DNA of 64,000 nucleotides from Kaistia adipata DSM 17808 (GTDB lineage: Bacteria; Pseudomonadota; Alphaproteobacteria; Rhizobiales; Kaistiaceae): the NCBI RefSeq assembly GCF_000423225.1, contig NZ_KE383991.1, forward strand, positions 320,217 to 384,216, written 5' to 3'. The position numbers were made by a program, and so were the translations under genes. Below, piece by piece: positions 18,848-28,337 of the stretch; the first letter of the stretch is position 1; the number at the start of each line of letters is the position of its first letter. The notes under the pieces were generated by a model. That model worked only from the letters and a program-made list of their open reading frames with translations. It was not told the DNA's origin and searched no databases.

Positions 18848-19645
18848 ATGGTGTTTCAACAGATTCCTTCCCGCGCCACCGCCGACGAGGTCGCCCGCCA
18901 GATCGAGATGCTCGTGCTCGAGGGTGTGCTGCATCCCGGCGACAAGCTGCCGGGCGAGCGCGACCTGTCGGCGACGCTCGGCGTGTCGCGGCCGATCCTG
19001 CGCGATGCGCTGAAGGCACTGGAGGGGCGCGGCCTGGTCGAGAGCCGGCCCGGTGGCGGCACCTATGTGGCCGCCATCGAAGGTTCGGTCTTCGCCGCGC
19101 CGATCGTGGACCTGATCGCGCAATCGCCCAAGGCCGGCGGCGACTACCTCGAATTCCGCCGCGAGATCGAGGCGAGCGCCGCGGCGATGGCGGCGGAGCG
19201 CGCCACCGAGGCCGACCGCACCATCCTCGGCCGCATCATCGAGGCGATGGAAGCGGAACACGACAAGGCCGACTTCCGCCGCGAGGCGGCACTCGACGTA
19301 GAATTCCACCAGGCGATCGGCGAGGCGACACACAACATCGTCATCATCCACGTGCTGCGCGCCTGCTACCGGCTGCTCGCCGATGGTGTGTTCTACAACC
19401 GCAGCCGGCTCTACGGCCAGGCTGGCTCGCGCGACCAGTTGCTCGCCCAGCACAAGGCGCTGCGCGACGCCATCTGCGCCGGCGATCCCGAAGCCGCGCG
19501 CCAGGCTGCGATCACCCATATCGACTATGTCGCCGCGTCGATGCGGGACGCGGCCGAGGCCGGCGCCCGCGCCGAGATCGGCACGCTGCGGCTGATGCAG
19601 TTCGAGGAACGCGCGACGGCGAAGCGGCCGGTTCGGCGCGAGTAG
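18848..19645 (+). CDS. GntR family (FadR/FCD) regulator, LldR-like
   Basis: A 265-residue regulator with a GntR winged helix at about 10-75 (GDKLPGERDLSATLGVSRPI, LRDALKALEGRGLVESRPGG) and an FCD ligand domain at about 95-235. The FCD metal-site residues are represented by LDVEFHQAIGEATHN and the later QHKALRDAI and AITHIDYV His residues. LldR and PdhR belong here and respond to lactate or pyruvate. It is divergent from lldD across 103 bp, so it probably controls lldD and itself. A TTGACC box about 35 bp before the ATG could be its -35 element. Confidence 0.88.
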   Translation: MVFQQIPSRATADEVARQIEMLVLEGVLHPGDKLPGERDLSATLGVSRPILRDALKALEGRGLVESRPGGGTYVAAIEGSVFAAPIVDLIAQSPKAGGDYLEFRREIEASAAAMAAERATEADRTILGRIIEAMEAEHDKADFRREAALDVEFHQAIGEATHNIVIIHVLRACYRLLADGVFYNRSRLYGQAGSRDQLLAQHKALRDAICAGDPEAARQAAITHIDYVAASMRDAAEAGARAEIGTLRLMQFEERATAKRPVRRE

Positions 19646-19668
19646 GATCGGCCGGGCGTCGGACAGGT

Positions 19669-20035
19669 GGATCCCTGCTTTCGCAGGGATGACGGCGGAG
19701 GCCGGGAAAGGGAAGCCCCTGCCGTCGAAGCACGTCGCCGGCCACGCGCTCGCCGTCATCCCGGCCTCCGAGCCGGGATCCATTTCCGCCACGTTGGTGG
19801 ACGCAAGACGCTAGAGACCCCGGATGCATGGATCCCCGCTTTCGCGGAGATGACGACGGAGGCTGGGGAAAGGGAAGCCCCTGTCGTCGAAGCACGTCAC
19901 CAACCACACGCTCGCCGTCATCCCGGCCTCCGAGCCGGGATCCATTTCCGCCGGGTTGGTCGGAGCGAAACACCCGAGGCCCCGGATGCATGGATCCCCG
20001 CCTTCGCGGGGATGACGACGGAGGGTGGCGAAGGG
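19669..20035. repeat. Tandem 162-bp intergenic repeat with REP-like palindromes
   Basis: Two full copies and the start of a third, with units beginning at 19669, 19830 and 19992. Each unit starts with an inverted repeat of the type GGATCCCCGC-TTTCGCGGGGATGACG. About 85 bp later comes a second palindrome, GTCATCCCGGCCTCCGAGCC followed by GGGATCC. Copies differ at scattered bases. Such 'ATCCC...GGGAT' palindromes are frequent dispersed intergenic elements in alphaproteobacteria. They fill nearly all of the 411-bp gap between the GntR gene and the convergent ABC permease gene; no gene was seen. Confidence 0.88.
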
Positions 20036-20056
20036 GCGAGGCCTCCCGACTGATCG

Positions 20057-20869
20057 CTACCGCGCGTCGCTTTTCGCCATGTGGCGTTCGAGGCCCCGCA
20101 CCAGCAGCGACAGGCCGATCGTCATGACGAGGTAGAGGAACGCGACGACGTTGTAGGTCTCGAAGAACAGGAAGGTCGAGGACGAGTAGACCTTGCCGAG
20201 CTGGGTCAGGTCCTGCACGCCGAGCACCGAGACCAGGGCCGAATCCTTGATCATCGAGACGAGGTCATTGCCGAGCGGCGGCAGCACGGTGCGCGTCGCT
20301 TGCGGCAGGATGATCAGCCGGAAGACCTGCATGCGGGTGAGGCCGAGGGCGGCCGCGGCTTCCGTCTGGCCCTTCGGGACCGCCTCGATGCCGGCGCGAA
20401 AAATCTCGGCGATGAAGGCGGAATAGCCGATGGTCAGCGCTGCGATCGCCCGCGCCGTCATGCTGAAATCGCGGACGGAGAGCGCCGGCAACAGGCCGTG
20501 CTCGATCGGCGTCGCCAGCGCCCAGTTCCAGAACGCGACCAGCTGCGGCGCGCCGACGAAGGCCATGTAGAACAGCAGCACCAGCATCGGGATGCCGCGC
20601 ACGATCTCGACATAGAAGGTCGCGACCTCGCGCAGCACCCGGTGGCGCGAGGTGCGGGCAAGCGCGATCAGCAGGCCGAGCGCGGTCGCCAGCGCGAAGG
20701 CGACGAAGGTCACCCAGAGCGTGACGAACACGCCCTGCCGGACCGCGGCGAAGATGGTGGCGTAGTTGCCGTCCGTCGTGATCAGCCACAGGAACAGTAC
20801 GCCCAAGAGGCCGATGGCGAGCAGCCAGAAGGGGATCTCGCGGCGGGTCTTTCGGGGTGGTGACGACAT
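20057..20869 (-). CDS. Polar amino-acid ABC transporter permease
   Basis: Inner-membrane permease of the HisM/GlnP family, 270 residues. After a short basic N-terminus and a helix at about 14-30 it carries the PAAT domain, with [37 protein letters not shown], and the ATPase-docking EAA loop [29 protein letters not shown]. It lies downstream of the binding-protein gene with a 69-bp gap. There is one permease and no ATPase in the neighbourhood, so the protein must form homodimers and borrow an ATPase encoded elsewhere. The substrate cannot be read from the sequence. Confidence 0.92.
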   Translation of the reverse strand: MSSPPRKTRREIPFWLLAIGLLGVLFLWLITTDGNYATIFAAVRQGVFVTLWVTFVAFALATALGLLIALARTSRHRVLREVATFYVEIVRGIPMLVLLFYMAFVGAPQLVAFWNWALATPIEHGLLPALSVRDFSMTARAIAALTIGYSAFIAEIFRAGIEAVPKGQTEAAAALGLTRMQVFRLIILPQATRTVLPPLGNDLVSMIKDSALVSVLGVQDLTQLGKVYSSSTFLFFETYNVVAFLYLVMTIGLSLLVRGLERHMAKSDAR

Positions 20870-20938
20870 GGGGAACTCAGGCGAGCGCCCCCTCCCCGGA
20901 TCGGAGAGAGGGCCGATGGTTGCGTCCGAGGGTGCCGG

Positions 20939-21733
20939 CTACTGCGCGGCGCGATACTCGTAGAACCACTTCTGGTTCAGCTTGTCGAAGGTGCCGTCGG
21001 CCTTCATCGACGCGATGGCCGCGTTGATCGGCGCCGTCAGGTCCGAGCCGGGCTTCAGAATGAAGCCGAATTCCTCGGTGCCGAGCGGCTCGCCGACGAC
21101 CTTGAACGAACCCGGCGAGGCGCCGATGTAGCCATCGGCCGAGGTCTTGTCCATCAGCACGGTATCGACGTCGCCGGTCTTCAGCGCCTGCACCGACGCG
21201 CCGAACGTCTCGAACAGCTTGATGCGCGGGTTCTTTTCGTCACCGTCGAGCACGTTGTAGACGGCGACGTAGAAATTGGTGGTGCCGGCCTGCGCGCCGA
21301 CCAGCAGCTTGTCGTTCGGCTTGAAGCTGGCGGCGTCGGTGAAGCGGTTCTCGTCTGCCCGCACCAGCATCAATTGCTGCGAGACCATGTAGGGATCGGA
21401 GAAATCGACCTGCTTCTTGCGCTCGTCATTGATGGTGATGCCGTCCATGCCGACGTCGAACTGGCCGTCACGCACCGCCTGGATCATCGTGTCCCAGCTC
21501 GCCAGCTTCCAGTCGACCTTGGCGTTGAGGCGCTTTGCGATCTCGTTGAAAGCGTCATATTCCCAGCCGATCCCCTCGCCCGTCTTCGGGTCGACGAAAT
21601 TGAGCGGCGTATAGGCATTCTCGGTGACGGCGACGATGGTGCGGCCGCCAAGGTCCGGCAGTTCGGCGGCGCTCGCGAACGAGGCGCCGAGCGCCGCGAC
21701 GGCGGCGAGTGCGATGGTCTTCCACAAGCGCAT
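20939..21733 (-). CDS. Amino-acid ABC transporter substrate-binding protein
   Basis: Periplasmic SBP_bac_3 protein of 264 residues with a signal peptide ([20 protein letters not shown], cleaved near residue 22). Family features are [22 protein letters not shown], the [21 protein letters not shown]-type hinge and ligand region (residues about 85-110), and a regular two-lobe length. Binding is probably to a polar or charged amino acid. The residues YTPLNF and GMDGITI are typical of glutamine, arginine or general amino-acid binders, but the exact ligand is not decidable. It is the first gene of a two-gene unit with the permease. Confidence 0.92.
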   Translation of the reverse strand: MRLWKTIALAAVAALGASFASAAELPDLGGRTIVAVTENAYTPLNFVDPKTGEGIGWEYDAFNEIAKRLNAKVDWKLASWDTMIQAVRDGQFDVGMDGITINDERKKQVDFSDPYMVSQQLMLVRADENRFTDAASFKPNDKLLVGAQAGTTNFYVAVYNVLDGDEKNPRIKLFETFGASVQALKTGDVDTVLMDKTSADGYIGASPGSFKVVGEPLGTEEFGFILKPGSDLTAPINAAIASMKADGTFDKLNQKWFYEYRAAQ

Positions 21734-21837
21734 GGTGAGGTTCCAGCGTTCGAAGGGGATGCGGGATGCCCGCGTGCCCCCCAGGCCGCGCGGTTGCCGC
21801 GAAGTCTAGCCGCTCAGCCGGCGAATGACGAATCCGT

Positions 21838-22539
21838 TCAGCGGATGGTGGCGATCCAGGCCCGCGCCAGCGCATGGCCGGCCGCGTCGGCTCGGCTGCC
21901 GATCGGGCCCGCCTCGCGGGCATGGCGCGCCGGCCAGTCCGGATCGATCTCGGCGGCGACGTCACCGAAGGCCACGTTCCACTCGCGCACCAGATTGGTG
22001 TTCGCCTCGAAATGGAACTGGATGCCATAGACGGCGCGGCCGATGCGGAAGGCCTGGTTCGGCGTCATCGCGCTCGTCGCGAGATGCACGGCGCCCTCCG
22101 GCAGGGTGAAGGTGTCGGAATGCCAGTGGAACAGCGGCGACGGCCCGTCGAGCACGCCGACGACGAGATCGGCGCTTCCCGCCGTGGTCGGCGTCACATC
22201 GTGCCAGCCGAACTCGGTCGGCCGGCCGAGGATGTTCTCGGCGCCGTAGCCGCGCGCCAGAAGCTGCGCGCCGAGGCAGATGCCGAGCACGGACTTGCCG
22301 GCCTCGCCGAAGGCCCGCATCAGCGCCGCGAGCTCCGGCAGGTAGGGATAGTCCGCGTCGTCGAGCGCGTTCTGCTCGCCGCCAAGCACGATGATCGCGT
22401 CATGGCCCTCATGGCCGTCGGGCAGCGCCTCGCCGGCATAGGCGCGGCGCATGTCGACGACGGCGCCGGCCGCGGCCAGCTCGCCACGGATCAGGCCAAG
22501 CGAGGTGGCGCGGTAGTTTTCGACGACGAGGATGTGCAT
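21838..22539 (-). CDS. Class I glutamine amidotransferase-like protein (GMP synthase-like)
   Basis: A 233-residue stand-alone GATase1 protein. The nucleophile elbow GICLGAQL places Cys88, and the partner residues His176 and Glu178 sit in YGIQFHFEAN, so the catalytic triad is complete. Related free-standing proteins (YfeJ/GuaA-like) cleave gamma-glutamyl compounds or act with an unknown synthetase. No synthetase partner is adjacent. The gene lies upstream of the amino-acid ABC genes on the same strand with a 104-bp gap, so a role in processing an imported amino compound is possible but unproven. Confidence 0.87.
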   Translation of the reverse strand: MHILVVENYRATSLGLIRGELAAAGAVVDMRRAYAGEALPDGHEGHDAIIVLGGEQNALDDADYPYLPELAALMRAFGEAGKSVLGICLGAQLLARGYGAENILGRPTEFGWHDVTPTTAGSADLVVGVLDGPSPLFHWHSDTFTLPEGAVHLATSAMTPNQAFRIGRAVYGIQFHFEANTNLVREWNVAFGDVAAEIDPDWPARHAREAGPIGSRADAAGHALARAWIATIR

Positions 22540-22654
22540 GCGGATGACAGGCTCGGAGCGTGGGACGATTTCGCACTATAGAGGCGCATTCGAACGATTC
22601 CGCCAGCCCGAAACCGCGCGGTACACCCGACTGCGGCCATCCGCCGTCGACGCC

Positions 22655-25600
22655 CTATTCGCCGGCCGCGCGCGGCGTGGGCTTCTGCGCCGGCGCGCCC
22701 TTGCGCAGGCCGGCCAGGAAGCGTCGGAAGCGCTCCATCTCGACATAGATCACCGGCGTGATGAACAGGGTCAGAAGCTGCGAGACGAGCAGGCCGCCGA
22801 CGACCGCGATGCCGAGCGGCTGGCGCAGCTCGGCGCTGGCGCCGGTGCCGAGCGCGATCGGCACGGCGCCGAGAAGCGCCGCGAAGGTCGTCATCATGAT
22901 CGGCCGGAACCGGCGCACGGCGGCGCGGTGGATCGCCGGCTCCGGCGCGAGGCCCGCCTCGCGCTGGCCATCAATGGCGACGTCGACCATCATGATCGCG
23001 TTCTTCTTGACAATGCCGATCAGCATCAGGATGCCGATCAGCGCGATCACCGAGAGATCGAGCCCCGTCCATTTCAGCGCCAGCAGCGCGCCGAAGGCCG
23101 CCGCCGGCAGCCCGGACAGGATGGTCAGCGGGTGGATGAAGCTCTCATAGAGCATGCCGAGCACGACATAGATGGTGAGGATCGCCGCGACGATCAGGAT
23201 GCCCTGCGTCGCCAGCGATTGCTGGAACACCTGCGCGGTGCCGGCATAGGCGGTGTAGACATTGGCCGGCAGGCCGATCTGCTGCTTGAGGACCTCGACC
23301 TGGTCGGTCGCCTGGCTCAGCGCCACGCCGTCCGGCAGGTTGAACGAGAGGGTCGCCGCCGGCAGCTGGCCGAACTGGTTGACGGTGACGGGGCCAAAGG
23401 TGCGCTCGACGCGGGCGAAGCTCGACAGCGGCACCAGATTGCCGGCGGTGGAGCGGACGCGGATCGCGGCAAGCAGGCTGTCCGACCAGGCGAGGTCCGG
23501 GTCGTATTCGAGGATGACGTCGTAGCTCGATCCGGTCGACTGGATCGTCGCCGCCGTCGCCGTGCCGAAGCCGTCCTCGAGCGTCTGGCGCAGCGTCGCC
23601 GCCGGTATGCCCATCGAATCCGCCTTGTCGCGATCGACGACGATGCGCGCCTGCAGCGCGTTGTTCTGCAGGTTGTTCGCGACATCGACGAAATGCGGAT
23701 CCGCCCGCATCGCCCGGGTCAGCCGGATCGCCCAGTCGTTCAGCGTCGCCTCGTCGATCGACCGCAGCACGAGTTGGTAGGCGCTCTGCGAGCTGACGCC
23801 GCCGATGCGGAGGTTCTGCACCGGCTGGATGTAGGACTGGATGCCCGGGATGCGGCCGAGCTCGGCGCGCAGCTCGTTCATGATGACGTTGACCGGCGGC
23901 CGCTGGTCCTTCGGCTTCAGCTGAACCGAGAGCGAGGCGGAGTTCAGCGTCACCGAGCCCGGCCCGCCGCCGACGAAGGAAGCGACGTGATCGACATAGG
24001 GCGAGGCGCGGAGCGTCGCCTCGACCTGGCGCTGCAGGTCGACCATCGCGTCGAAGGAGATGTCCTGCCGCGCCTGGGTCGAGACCGAGAGCAGGCCGAT
24101 ATCCTCCTGCGGGAAGAAACCCTTGGGCAGCGTCAGGAACAGCCATGCCGACGCCGCCACCGTGGCGAGGAAGAGGCCCAGGATCGAGACGCGATGGGCG
24201 AGGCACCAGCCGACGCCGCGATCATAGCGCCGCTCGACCGCCAGGAAGGCGCGCTCGAACCAGGCGGCGGGGCCGCTGCGAGCCGGATTGGTGGCGGATC
24301 TCGGCAACCGCGCCGCCAGCATCGGCGTCAAGGTCAGCGACACCACCATCGAGGCGCCGATCGCCAACGTGACGACGATGCCGAACTCGTTGAACAGCCG
24401 GCCGATGACGCCGCCCATCAAGAGCACCGGCAGGAAGACGGCGACCAGCGACAGCGTCATCGAGACGATGGTGGCGCCGACCTCGCGGCTGCCGACCAGC
24501 GCGGCCTCGAAGGGCGGCCGGCCTTCCTCGACATGCCGCATGATGTTCTCGAGCATGACGATGGCGTCGTCGACGACGAGGCCGACGGCGAGCGTCAGGC
24601 CGAGCAGCGAGATGTTGTCGACGCTGAAGCCCAGGAAATACATGCCGCCGAAGGCAGCCACCAGCGACAGCGGCACCGAGATCGCCGGAATGAACGTCGC
24701 CGAGACCTTGCCGAGGAAGAGATAGATGACGAGCACGACGAGGCCGATGGTGATCGCCAGCGTCGCCTGCACGTCGGAGATCGCGGCGCGGATGGAAGTC
24801 GAGCGGTCGTTCAGCACGTGGATCGCCATCGAGGCCGGCATGGACGCCATCAGCTTCGGCAGCTGCGCGTTGACGGCGTCGACGACCGCGACGGTGTTGG
24901 CGCTCGGCTGGCGCTGGATCGCGAGCACGATCGAGCGGGAGCCGTCATACCAGCCGGCCGTCTGCGTGTTCTGGACACTGTCGACGACGCGGGCGACATC
25001 CGAGAGCCGCACCGGGCCGCCGTTCGGATTGGCGATGATCAGCTGCCGGAACGCGTCGGCGTTCACCATCTGGGTCGGCGCGTCGATGACGAGGGACTGG
25101 CTCCGGTTCTGCATCGTGCCGACGGGCGTCTGGTCGTTCGCGGCGGCGAGCGCCGTCGCGATCTGGTCGAGCCCGATGTTGCGGGTGGCGAGCTTGTCCG
25201 GATCGGCCTGGACACGGACGGCATAGGTCTGGCCGCCATAGACGCCGACCTGGGCGATGCCGGGCAGGGTCGACAGGCTCGGCGAGATGACGTTCTCGGC
25301 GAAGTCGTCGATGGTCGACATCGGCAGCGTCGGGCTCTGCACGGCGAGCAGCAGCACCGGTGCATCGGCCGGATTGACCTTCCGGTAGCTGGGCGGGTTC
25401 TGCATGTTCGGCGGCAATTGCCGCTCGGCCCGGTCGATCGCCGCCTGCACGTCGCCGGCGGCCGTGTCGATGTTCTGGCTCAGCGCGAACTGCAGCACGA
25501 TCTGCGAGTTGCCGAGCGAACTGGTGGCGGTGATCGTGTCGATGCCGGAAATGGTCTCGAACTGCTTGATCAGCGGCGTCGCCACCGCCGTCGCCATGGT

Positions 25601-25771
25601 CTGCGGCGAGGCGCCGGGCAGTTGCGCGCTGACGCTGATGGTCGGGAAGCTGACCTCCGGCAGGGCCGCGACGGGCAGCTGCCGATAGGCGAAGATGCCG
25701 CCCATGGCGATGCCGAGGAAGAACAGCGTCGTGGCGACGGGACGGCGGATGCAGAGCTCGGAGATCCTCAC
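22655..25771 (-). CDS. RND efflux pump, inner-membrane subunit (MdtB/MdtC-like)
   Basis: Proton-driven trimeric exporter of the HAE-1/HAE-2 branch, 1038 residues, with two repeats of six helices and large periplasmic loops. The proton relay is present: GLVVDDAIVMLENI in TM4 (paired Asp) and IGIVKKNAIMMVD in TM10 (Lys). The N-terminus ISELCIRRPVATTLFFLGIA and SFPTISVSAQLPGASPQTM are typical. The start is GTG, overlapping the adaptor stop as GTGA, so the two are translationally coupled. No outer-membrane factor gene is nearby, so a shared TolC is expected. The substrate is unknown. Confidence 0.93.
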   Translation of the reverse strand: MRISELCIRRPVATTLFFLGIAMGGIFAYRQLPVAALPEVSFPTISVSAQLPGASPQTMATAVATPLIKQFETISGIDTITATSSLGNSQIVLQFALSQNIDTAAGDVQAAIDRAERQLPPNMQNPPSYRKVNPADAPVLLLAVQSPTLPMSTIDDFAENVISPSLSTLPGIAQVGVYGGQTYAVRVQADPDKLATRNIGLDQIATALAAANDQTPVGTMQNRSQSLVIDAPTQMVNADAFRQLIIANPNGGPVRLSDVARVVDSVQNTQTAGWYDGSRSIVLAIQRQPSANTVAVVDAVNAQLPKLMASMPASMAIHVLNDRSTSIRAAISDVQATLAITIGLVVLVIYLFLGKVSATFIPAISVPLSLVAAFGGMYFLGFSVDNISLLGLTLAVGLVVDDAIVMLENIMRHVEEGRPPFEAALVGSREVGATIVSMTLSLVAVFLPVLLMGGVIGRLFNEFGIVVTLAIGASMVVSLTLTPMLAARLPRSATNPARSGPAAWFERAFLAVERRYDRGVGWCLAHRVSILGLFLATVAASAWLFLTLPKGFFPQEDIGLLSVSTQARQDISFDAMVDLQRQVEATLRASPYVDHVASFVGGGPGSVTLNSASLSVQLKPKDQRPPVNVIMNELRAELGRIPGIQSYIQPVQNLRIGGVSSQSAYQLVLRSIDEATLNDWAIRLTRAMRADPHFVDVANNLQNNALQARIVVDRDKADSMGIPAATLRQTLEDGFGTATAATIQSTGSSYDVILEYDPDLAWSDSLLAAIRVRSTAGNLVPLSSFARVERTFGPVTVNQFGQLPAATLSFNLPDGVALSQATDQVEVLKQQIGLPANVYTAYAGTAQVFQQSLATQGILIVAAILTIYVVLGMLYESFIHPLTILSGLPAAAFGALLALKWTGLDLSVIALIGILMLIGIVKKNAIMMVDVAIDGQREAGLAPEPAIHRAAVRRFRPIMMTTFAALLGAVPIALGTGASAELRQPLGIAVVGGLLVSQLLTLFITPVIYVEMERFRRFLAGLRKGAPAQKPTPRAAGE

Positions 25772-27072
25772 AGCTTGACCTCCGATCCGGAAAGCGCGAG
25801 CGGGGCCGCGGAGTTCTTCCGCGCGCCCAGGCCCCCTTCCGCGCCGGCCGGGGCCGCAGGCGCTGGCCGCGGCGCCGCCGGCGCGGCCGCGGGCTGGCGG
25901 ATCGCGACCTTCATGCCGGCGGCCAGCGAGAGCTGGCCTTCCGTCACCACCTTCTCGCCGGCCCGCAGGCCGGTGGCGATGCCCGCCCGATCACCAACGA
26001 TCCCGACGACGTCGACCGCGCGAACGTCGATTGTGTCGTCCGGCTTGACCACGAACACGTTGGAGCCCGACTGGCCCGGCTGCACCGCGACCGTCGGCAC
26101 GATGACGACATTGTCGTTCACGCCCAGGTCGATATCGACCTTGACGGCCTGCCCCGGCCAGAACGCGCGGCCCTGGTTCGCAACGGCGGCGCGGACCGCC
26201 ATGGTGCCGGAGCCGGAGCTGATGTTGCTGTCGATGAAGTCGACGGTGGCGTCAGCCGGCGCCCCCCGCGCCGCGACGGTGGCGCTCCCGCCCGCCGGCG
26301 CGCTGGCCTTCGACGCGTTCGCCGGAGAGACGCGGACCGGCACGGCGCCGGCGGCGAGGGACTGCCGCAGCAGGCCGACATCGGCGTCGGAAACGGTGAA
26401 GTTCGCCTCGACATGGTCCATGTCGGTCAGCACCACCACCGTCGTCCCCGGCTGGACGAGGCTGCCGACCGTGATCGGGAAGGCGCCGAGACGGCCATCA
26501 TGCGGCGCGGTGATCCGCATGTCGTCGACGACGACCTGGTCGGCATCGATATTGGCCTGGTCGAGCGTGACCACGGCGGCGGCGCTCGAGGCGGCGGCGA
26601 CGGCCTGATCGAGCTGCTGGCTCGAATCCACCTGGCGGGCGACCAGATCGCGCGCGCGCTGCAGGTCGGCGGCCGTCGAGACGACCGTCGCCTGATCGCG
26701 CAGGAGTGCCGCCTTGTCGCGCGCCAGCGTCGCCTGGGCCGCCCGGTCGTCGAGCTGCACCAGGAGATCGCCCGCCTTCACGTCGGCGCCGTTCGGCTGC
26801 GCGATGCGGGTGACGACGCCCTGCTGCTGCGTCGTCACGGCGGTGGAGGCGGTCGAGTTGATCCAGCCGATCGTCGAGCGGCGAATGGGCAGGCTGCCGC
26901 CCTCGGCCGTGACCACGACGACGGAGGGCGGCGTGGCCGCCCTGCCCTTTCCGGACGTGGGCGCGACCGCGGCCGGACGCGGACCGAGCGGCGACGGCAA
27001 CAGCCCCTGCCAGCCGGCGAGCGCGGCCGCAACCATCGCGGCGAGGATCAGCGGGACGACCGGATACCGCAT
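25768..27072 (-). CDS. RND efflux periplasmic adaptor (MdtA-like)
   Basis: A 434-residue membrane-fusion protein. It has an N-terminal anchor helix (VVPLILAAMVAAALAGWQGL), a lipoyl half GVVTRIAQPNGADVKAGDLL, a helical hairpin at about 110-180, the second half MRITAPHDGRLGAFPITVGS, a beta-barrel with VPTVAVQPGQSGSNVFVV, and a Pro/Ala-rich tail at about 395-425. The ATG of MRYPVVPL was chosen because AGGAGA lies 7 nt upstream. It is first in the unit, and its stop overlaps the GTG start of the pump gene. An Ala/Pro/Ser-rich insertion at about residues 255-280 is unusual for the family. Confidence 0.92.
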   Translation of the reverse strand: MRYPVVPLILAAMVAAALAGWQGLLPSPLGPRPAAVAPTSGKGRAATPPSVVVVTAEGGSLPIRRSTIGWINSTASTAVTTQQQGVVTRIAQPNGADVKAGDLLVQLDDRAAQATLARDKAALLRDQATVVSTAADLQRARDLVARQVDSSQQLDQAVAAASSAAAVVTLDQANIDADQVVVDDMRITAPHDGRLGAFPITVGSLVQPGTTVVVLTDMDHVEANFTVSDADVGLLRQSLAAGAVPVRVSPANASKASAPAGGSATVAARGAPADATVDFIDSNISSGSGTMAVRAAVANQGRAFWPGQAVKVDIDLGVNDNVVIVPTVAVQPGQSGSNVFVVKPDDTIDVRAVDVVGIVGDRAGIATGLRAGEKVVTEGQLSLAAGMKVAIRQPAAAPAAPRPAPAAPAGAEGGLGARKNSAAPLALSGSEVKL

Positions 27073-27347
27073 GGCGGGTTCTCCTTGCTCGTCTGATTGG
27101 AATGGTGCGGCCGCCCCGCCATTTCCCGTTAATTCGCGGTAAGGAACCGCGCCGGGCCGGCTGCGCTGCCCCGCCGGCCGCCGCCGGACGGGCCGAGGGA
27201 TGGCCGGACGCCCCCGGTTTCCGCCGTTTCCGACAGCGCGGCCAGAGCATCCATCAAGGATCGTGGTGCAACCGCTCACAAAGATTTGCTGGACGCAGGC
27301 GGACATTCCTGTTCACGGTGCCCGTTCCCTGCGTTCCGGACCGCCTG

Positions 27348-28283
27348 ATGACCTCCCCCACGACAACCCCCGCCGCCACCTCGCGGATTTCGCCTGCCGG
27401 CAATCCGATGACCCGGCTCGACTATTCGCTCTATGCCGTGACCGTCTTCGCCTGGAGCACGAGCTGGATCGCGCTCAAGCTGCAGCTCGGCGTCGTGGCG
27501 CCGCAGGTCGCGATCACCTGGCGCTTCCTGATCGCCTCGCTGGTGATGTTCGGCTGGGCCATCCTGCGCGGCGACCGGCTGCGCTTCCCGCTGGCCGACC
27601 ATCTGCGCTTCGTCGGCCTCGGCTTCTTCATCTTCTCGCTGAACTTCCTGCAGTTCTATCTCGGCGGCGCCAAGCTCGCCTCCGGCCTGCTCGCGGTGAT
27701 CTTCTCGCTCGCCTCGGTCTTCAACATGCTGCTCGGCGCGATCTTCCTGCGCCAGCCTGTCGACCGTCGCGTGCTGGTCGGCGCAGCCTTCGGCTTCGGC
27801 GGCGTGGCGCTGATGTTCTGGCCGGAAATCGCCGGCACCGCCTTCGACCATGACGCGGCGGTCGGCCTCGCGCTCTGCGTCGGCGGCACGCTGTTCTTCT
27901 GTATCGGCAACCTGATCTCGGCTAGGACGCAGCGGCTCGGCATCCCGGTCGTCTCGGCCAGCGCCTGGGGCATGGCCTATGGCACGGCGATCCTCGCCCT
28001 GATCGCGGCCGCGCTCGACAAGCCGTTCATCATCGACTGGTCGTTCCAGTACATCGCGTCGCTGCTCTGGCTGGCGCTGCTCTCGTCTGTGATCGCCTTC
28101 GCCGCCTACCTGACCCTGCTCGGCCGGATCGGCACCGGCCGCGCCGGCTATTCGACGGTGCTGTTCCCCGTCTTCGCGCTGCTGATCTCGACCTTCGCCG
28201 AGGGCTATCAGTGGACCGCCTTCGCGATCGCCGGCCTCGTGCTGGTGATGGTCGGCAACGTCATTGTGCTCGGCAAGCGCTGA
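27348..28283 (+). CDS. EamA/DMT family transporter
   Basis: A ten-helix drug/metabolite transporter built from two EamA repeats, 311 residues. The first repeat contains YAVTVFAWSTSWIALKLQLG and RFLIASLVMFGWAILRG; the second ends AGYSTVLFPVFALLISTFAE and AIAGLVLVMVGNVIVL, typical of YdcZ/RhaT-like exporters of amino acids or metabolites. The ATG was chosen as the first plausible one; a second at 27408 (MTRLDYSLY) starts closer to the first helix and is equally possible. It is monocistronic and divergent from the RND adaptor across 275 bp, in which no further gene was recognised. Confidence 0.88.
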   Translation: MTSPTTTPAATSRISPAGNPMTRLDYSLYAVTVFAWSTSWIALKLQLGVVAPQVAITWRFLIASLVMFGWAILRGDRLRFPLADHLRFVGLGFFIFSLNFLQFYLGGAKLASGLLAVIFSLASVFNMLLGAIFLRQPVDRRVLVGAAFGFGGVALMFWPEIAGTAFDHDAAVGLALCVGGTLFFCIGNLISARTQRLGIPVVSASAWGMAYGTAILALIAAALDKPFIIDWSFQYIASLLWLALLSSVIAFAAYLTLLGRIGTGRAGYSTVLFPVFALLISTFAEGYQWTAFAIAGLVLVMVGNVIVLGKR

Positions 28284-28293
28284 GCCGAGCGTG

Positions 28294-28321
28294 GTCCCGC
28301 CGAGCCTCGGCCCAGCGGGAC
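28294..28321. terminator. Hairpin between convergent EamA and SDR genes
   Basis: Outer stem GTCCCGC / GCGGGAC enclosing an inner CCGAG / CTCGG stem, just after the EamA stop and 16 bp before the end of the convergent SDR gene. There is no T-run; it is probably a bidirectional transcription end. Confidence 0.5.
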
Positions 28322-28337
28322 ACCTGCTTGGAAGGTC

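Noticed and set aside
19669-20035. Possible CRISPR array, because of regularly spaced repeats
   Set aside because: Units are 161-162 bp with imperfect palindromes and the whole unit is repeated, without unique spacers or cas genes.
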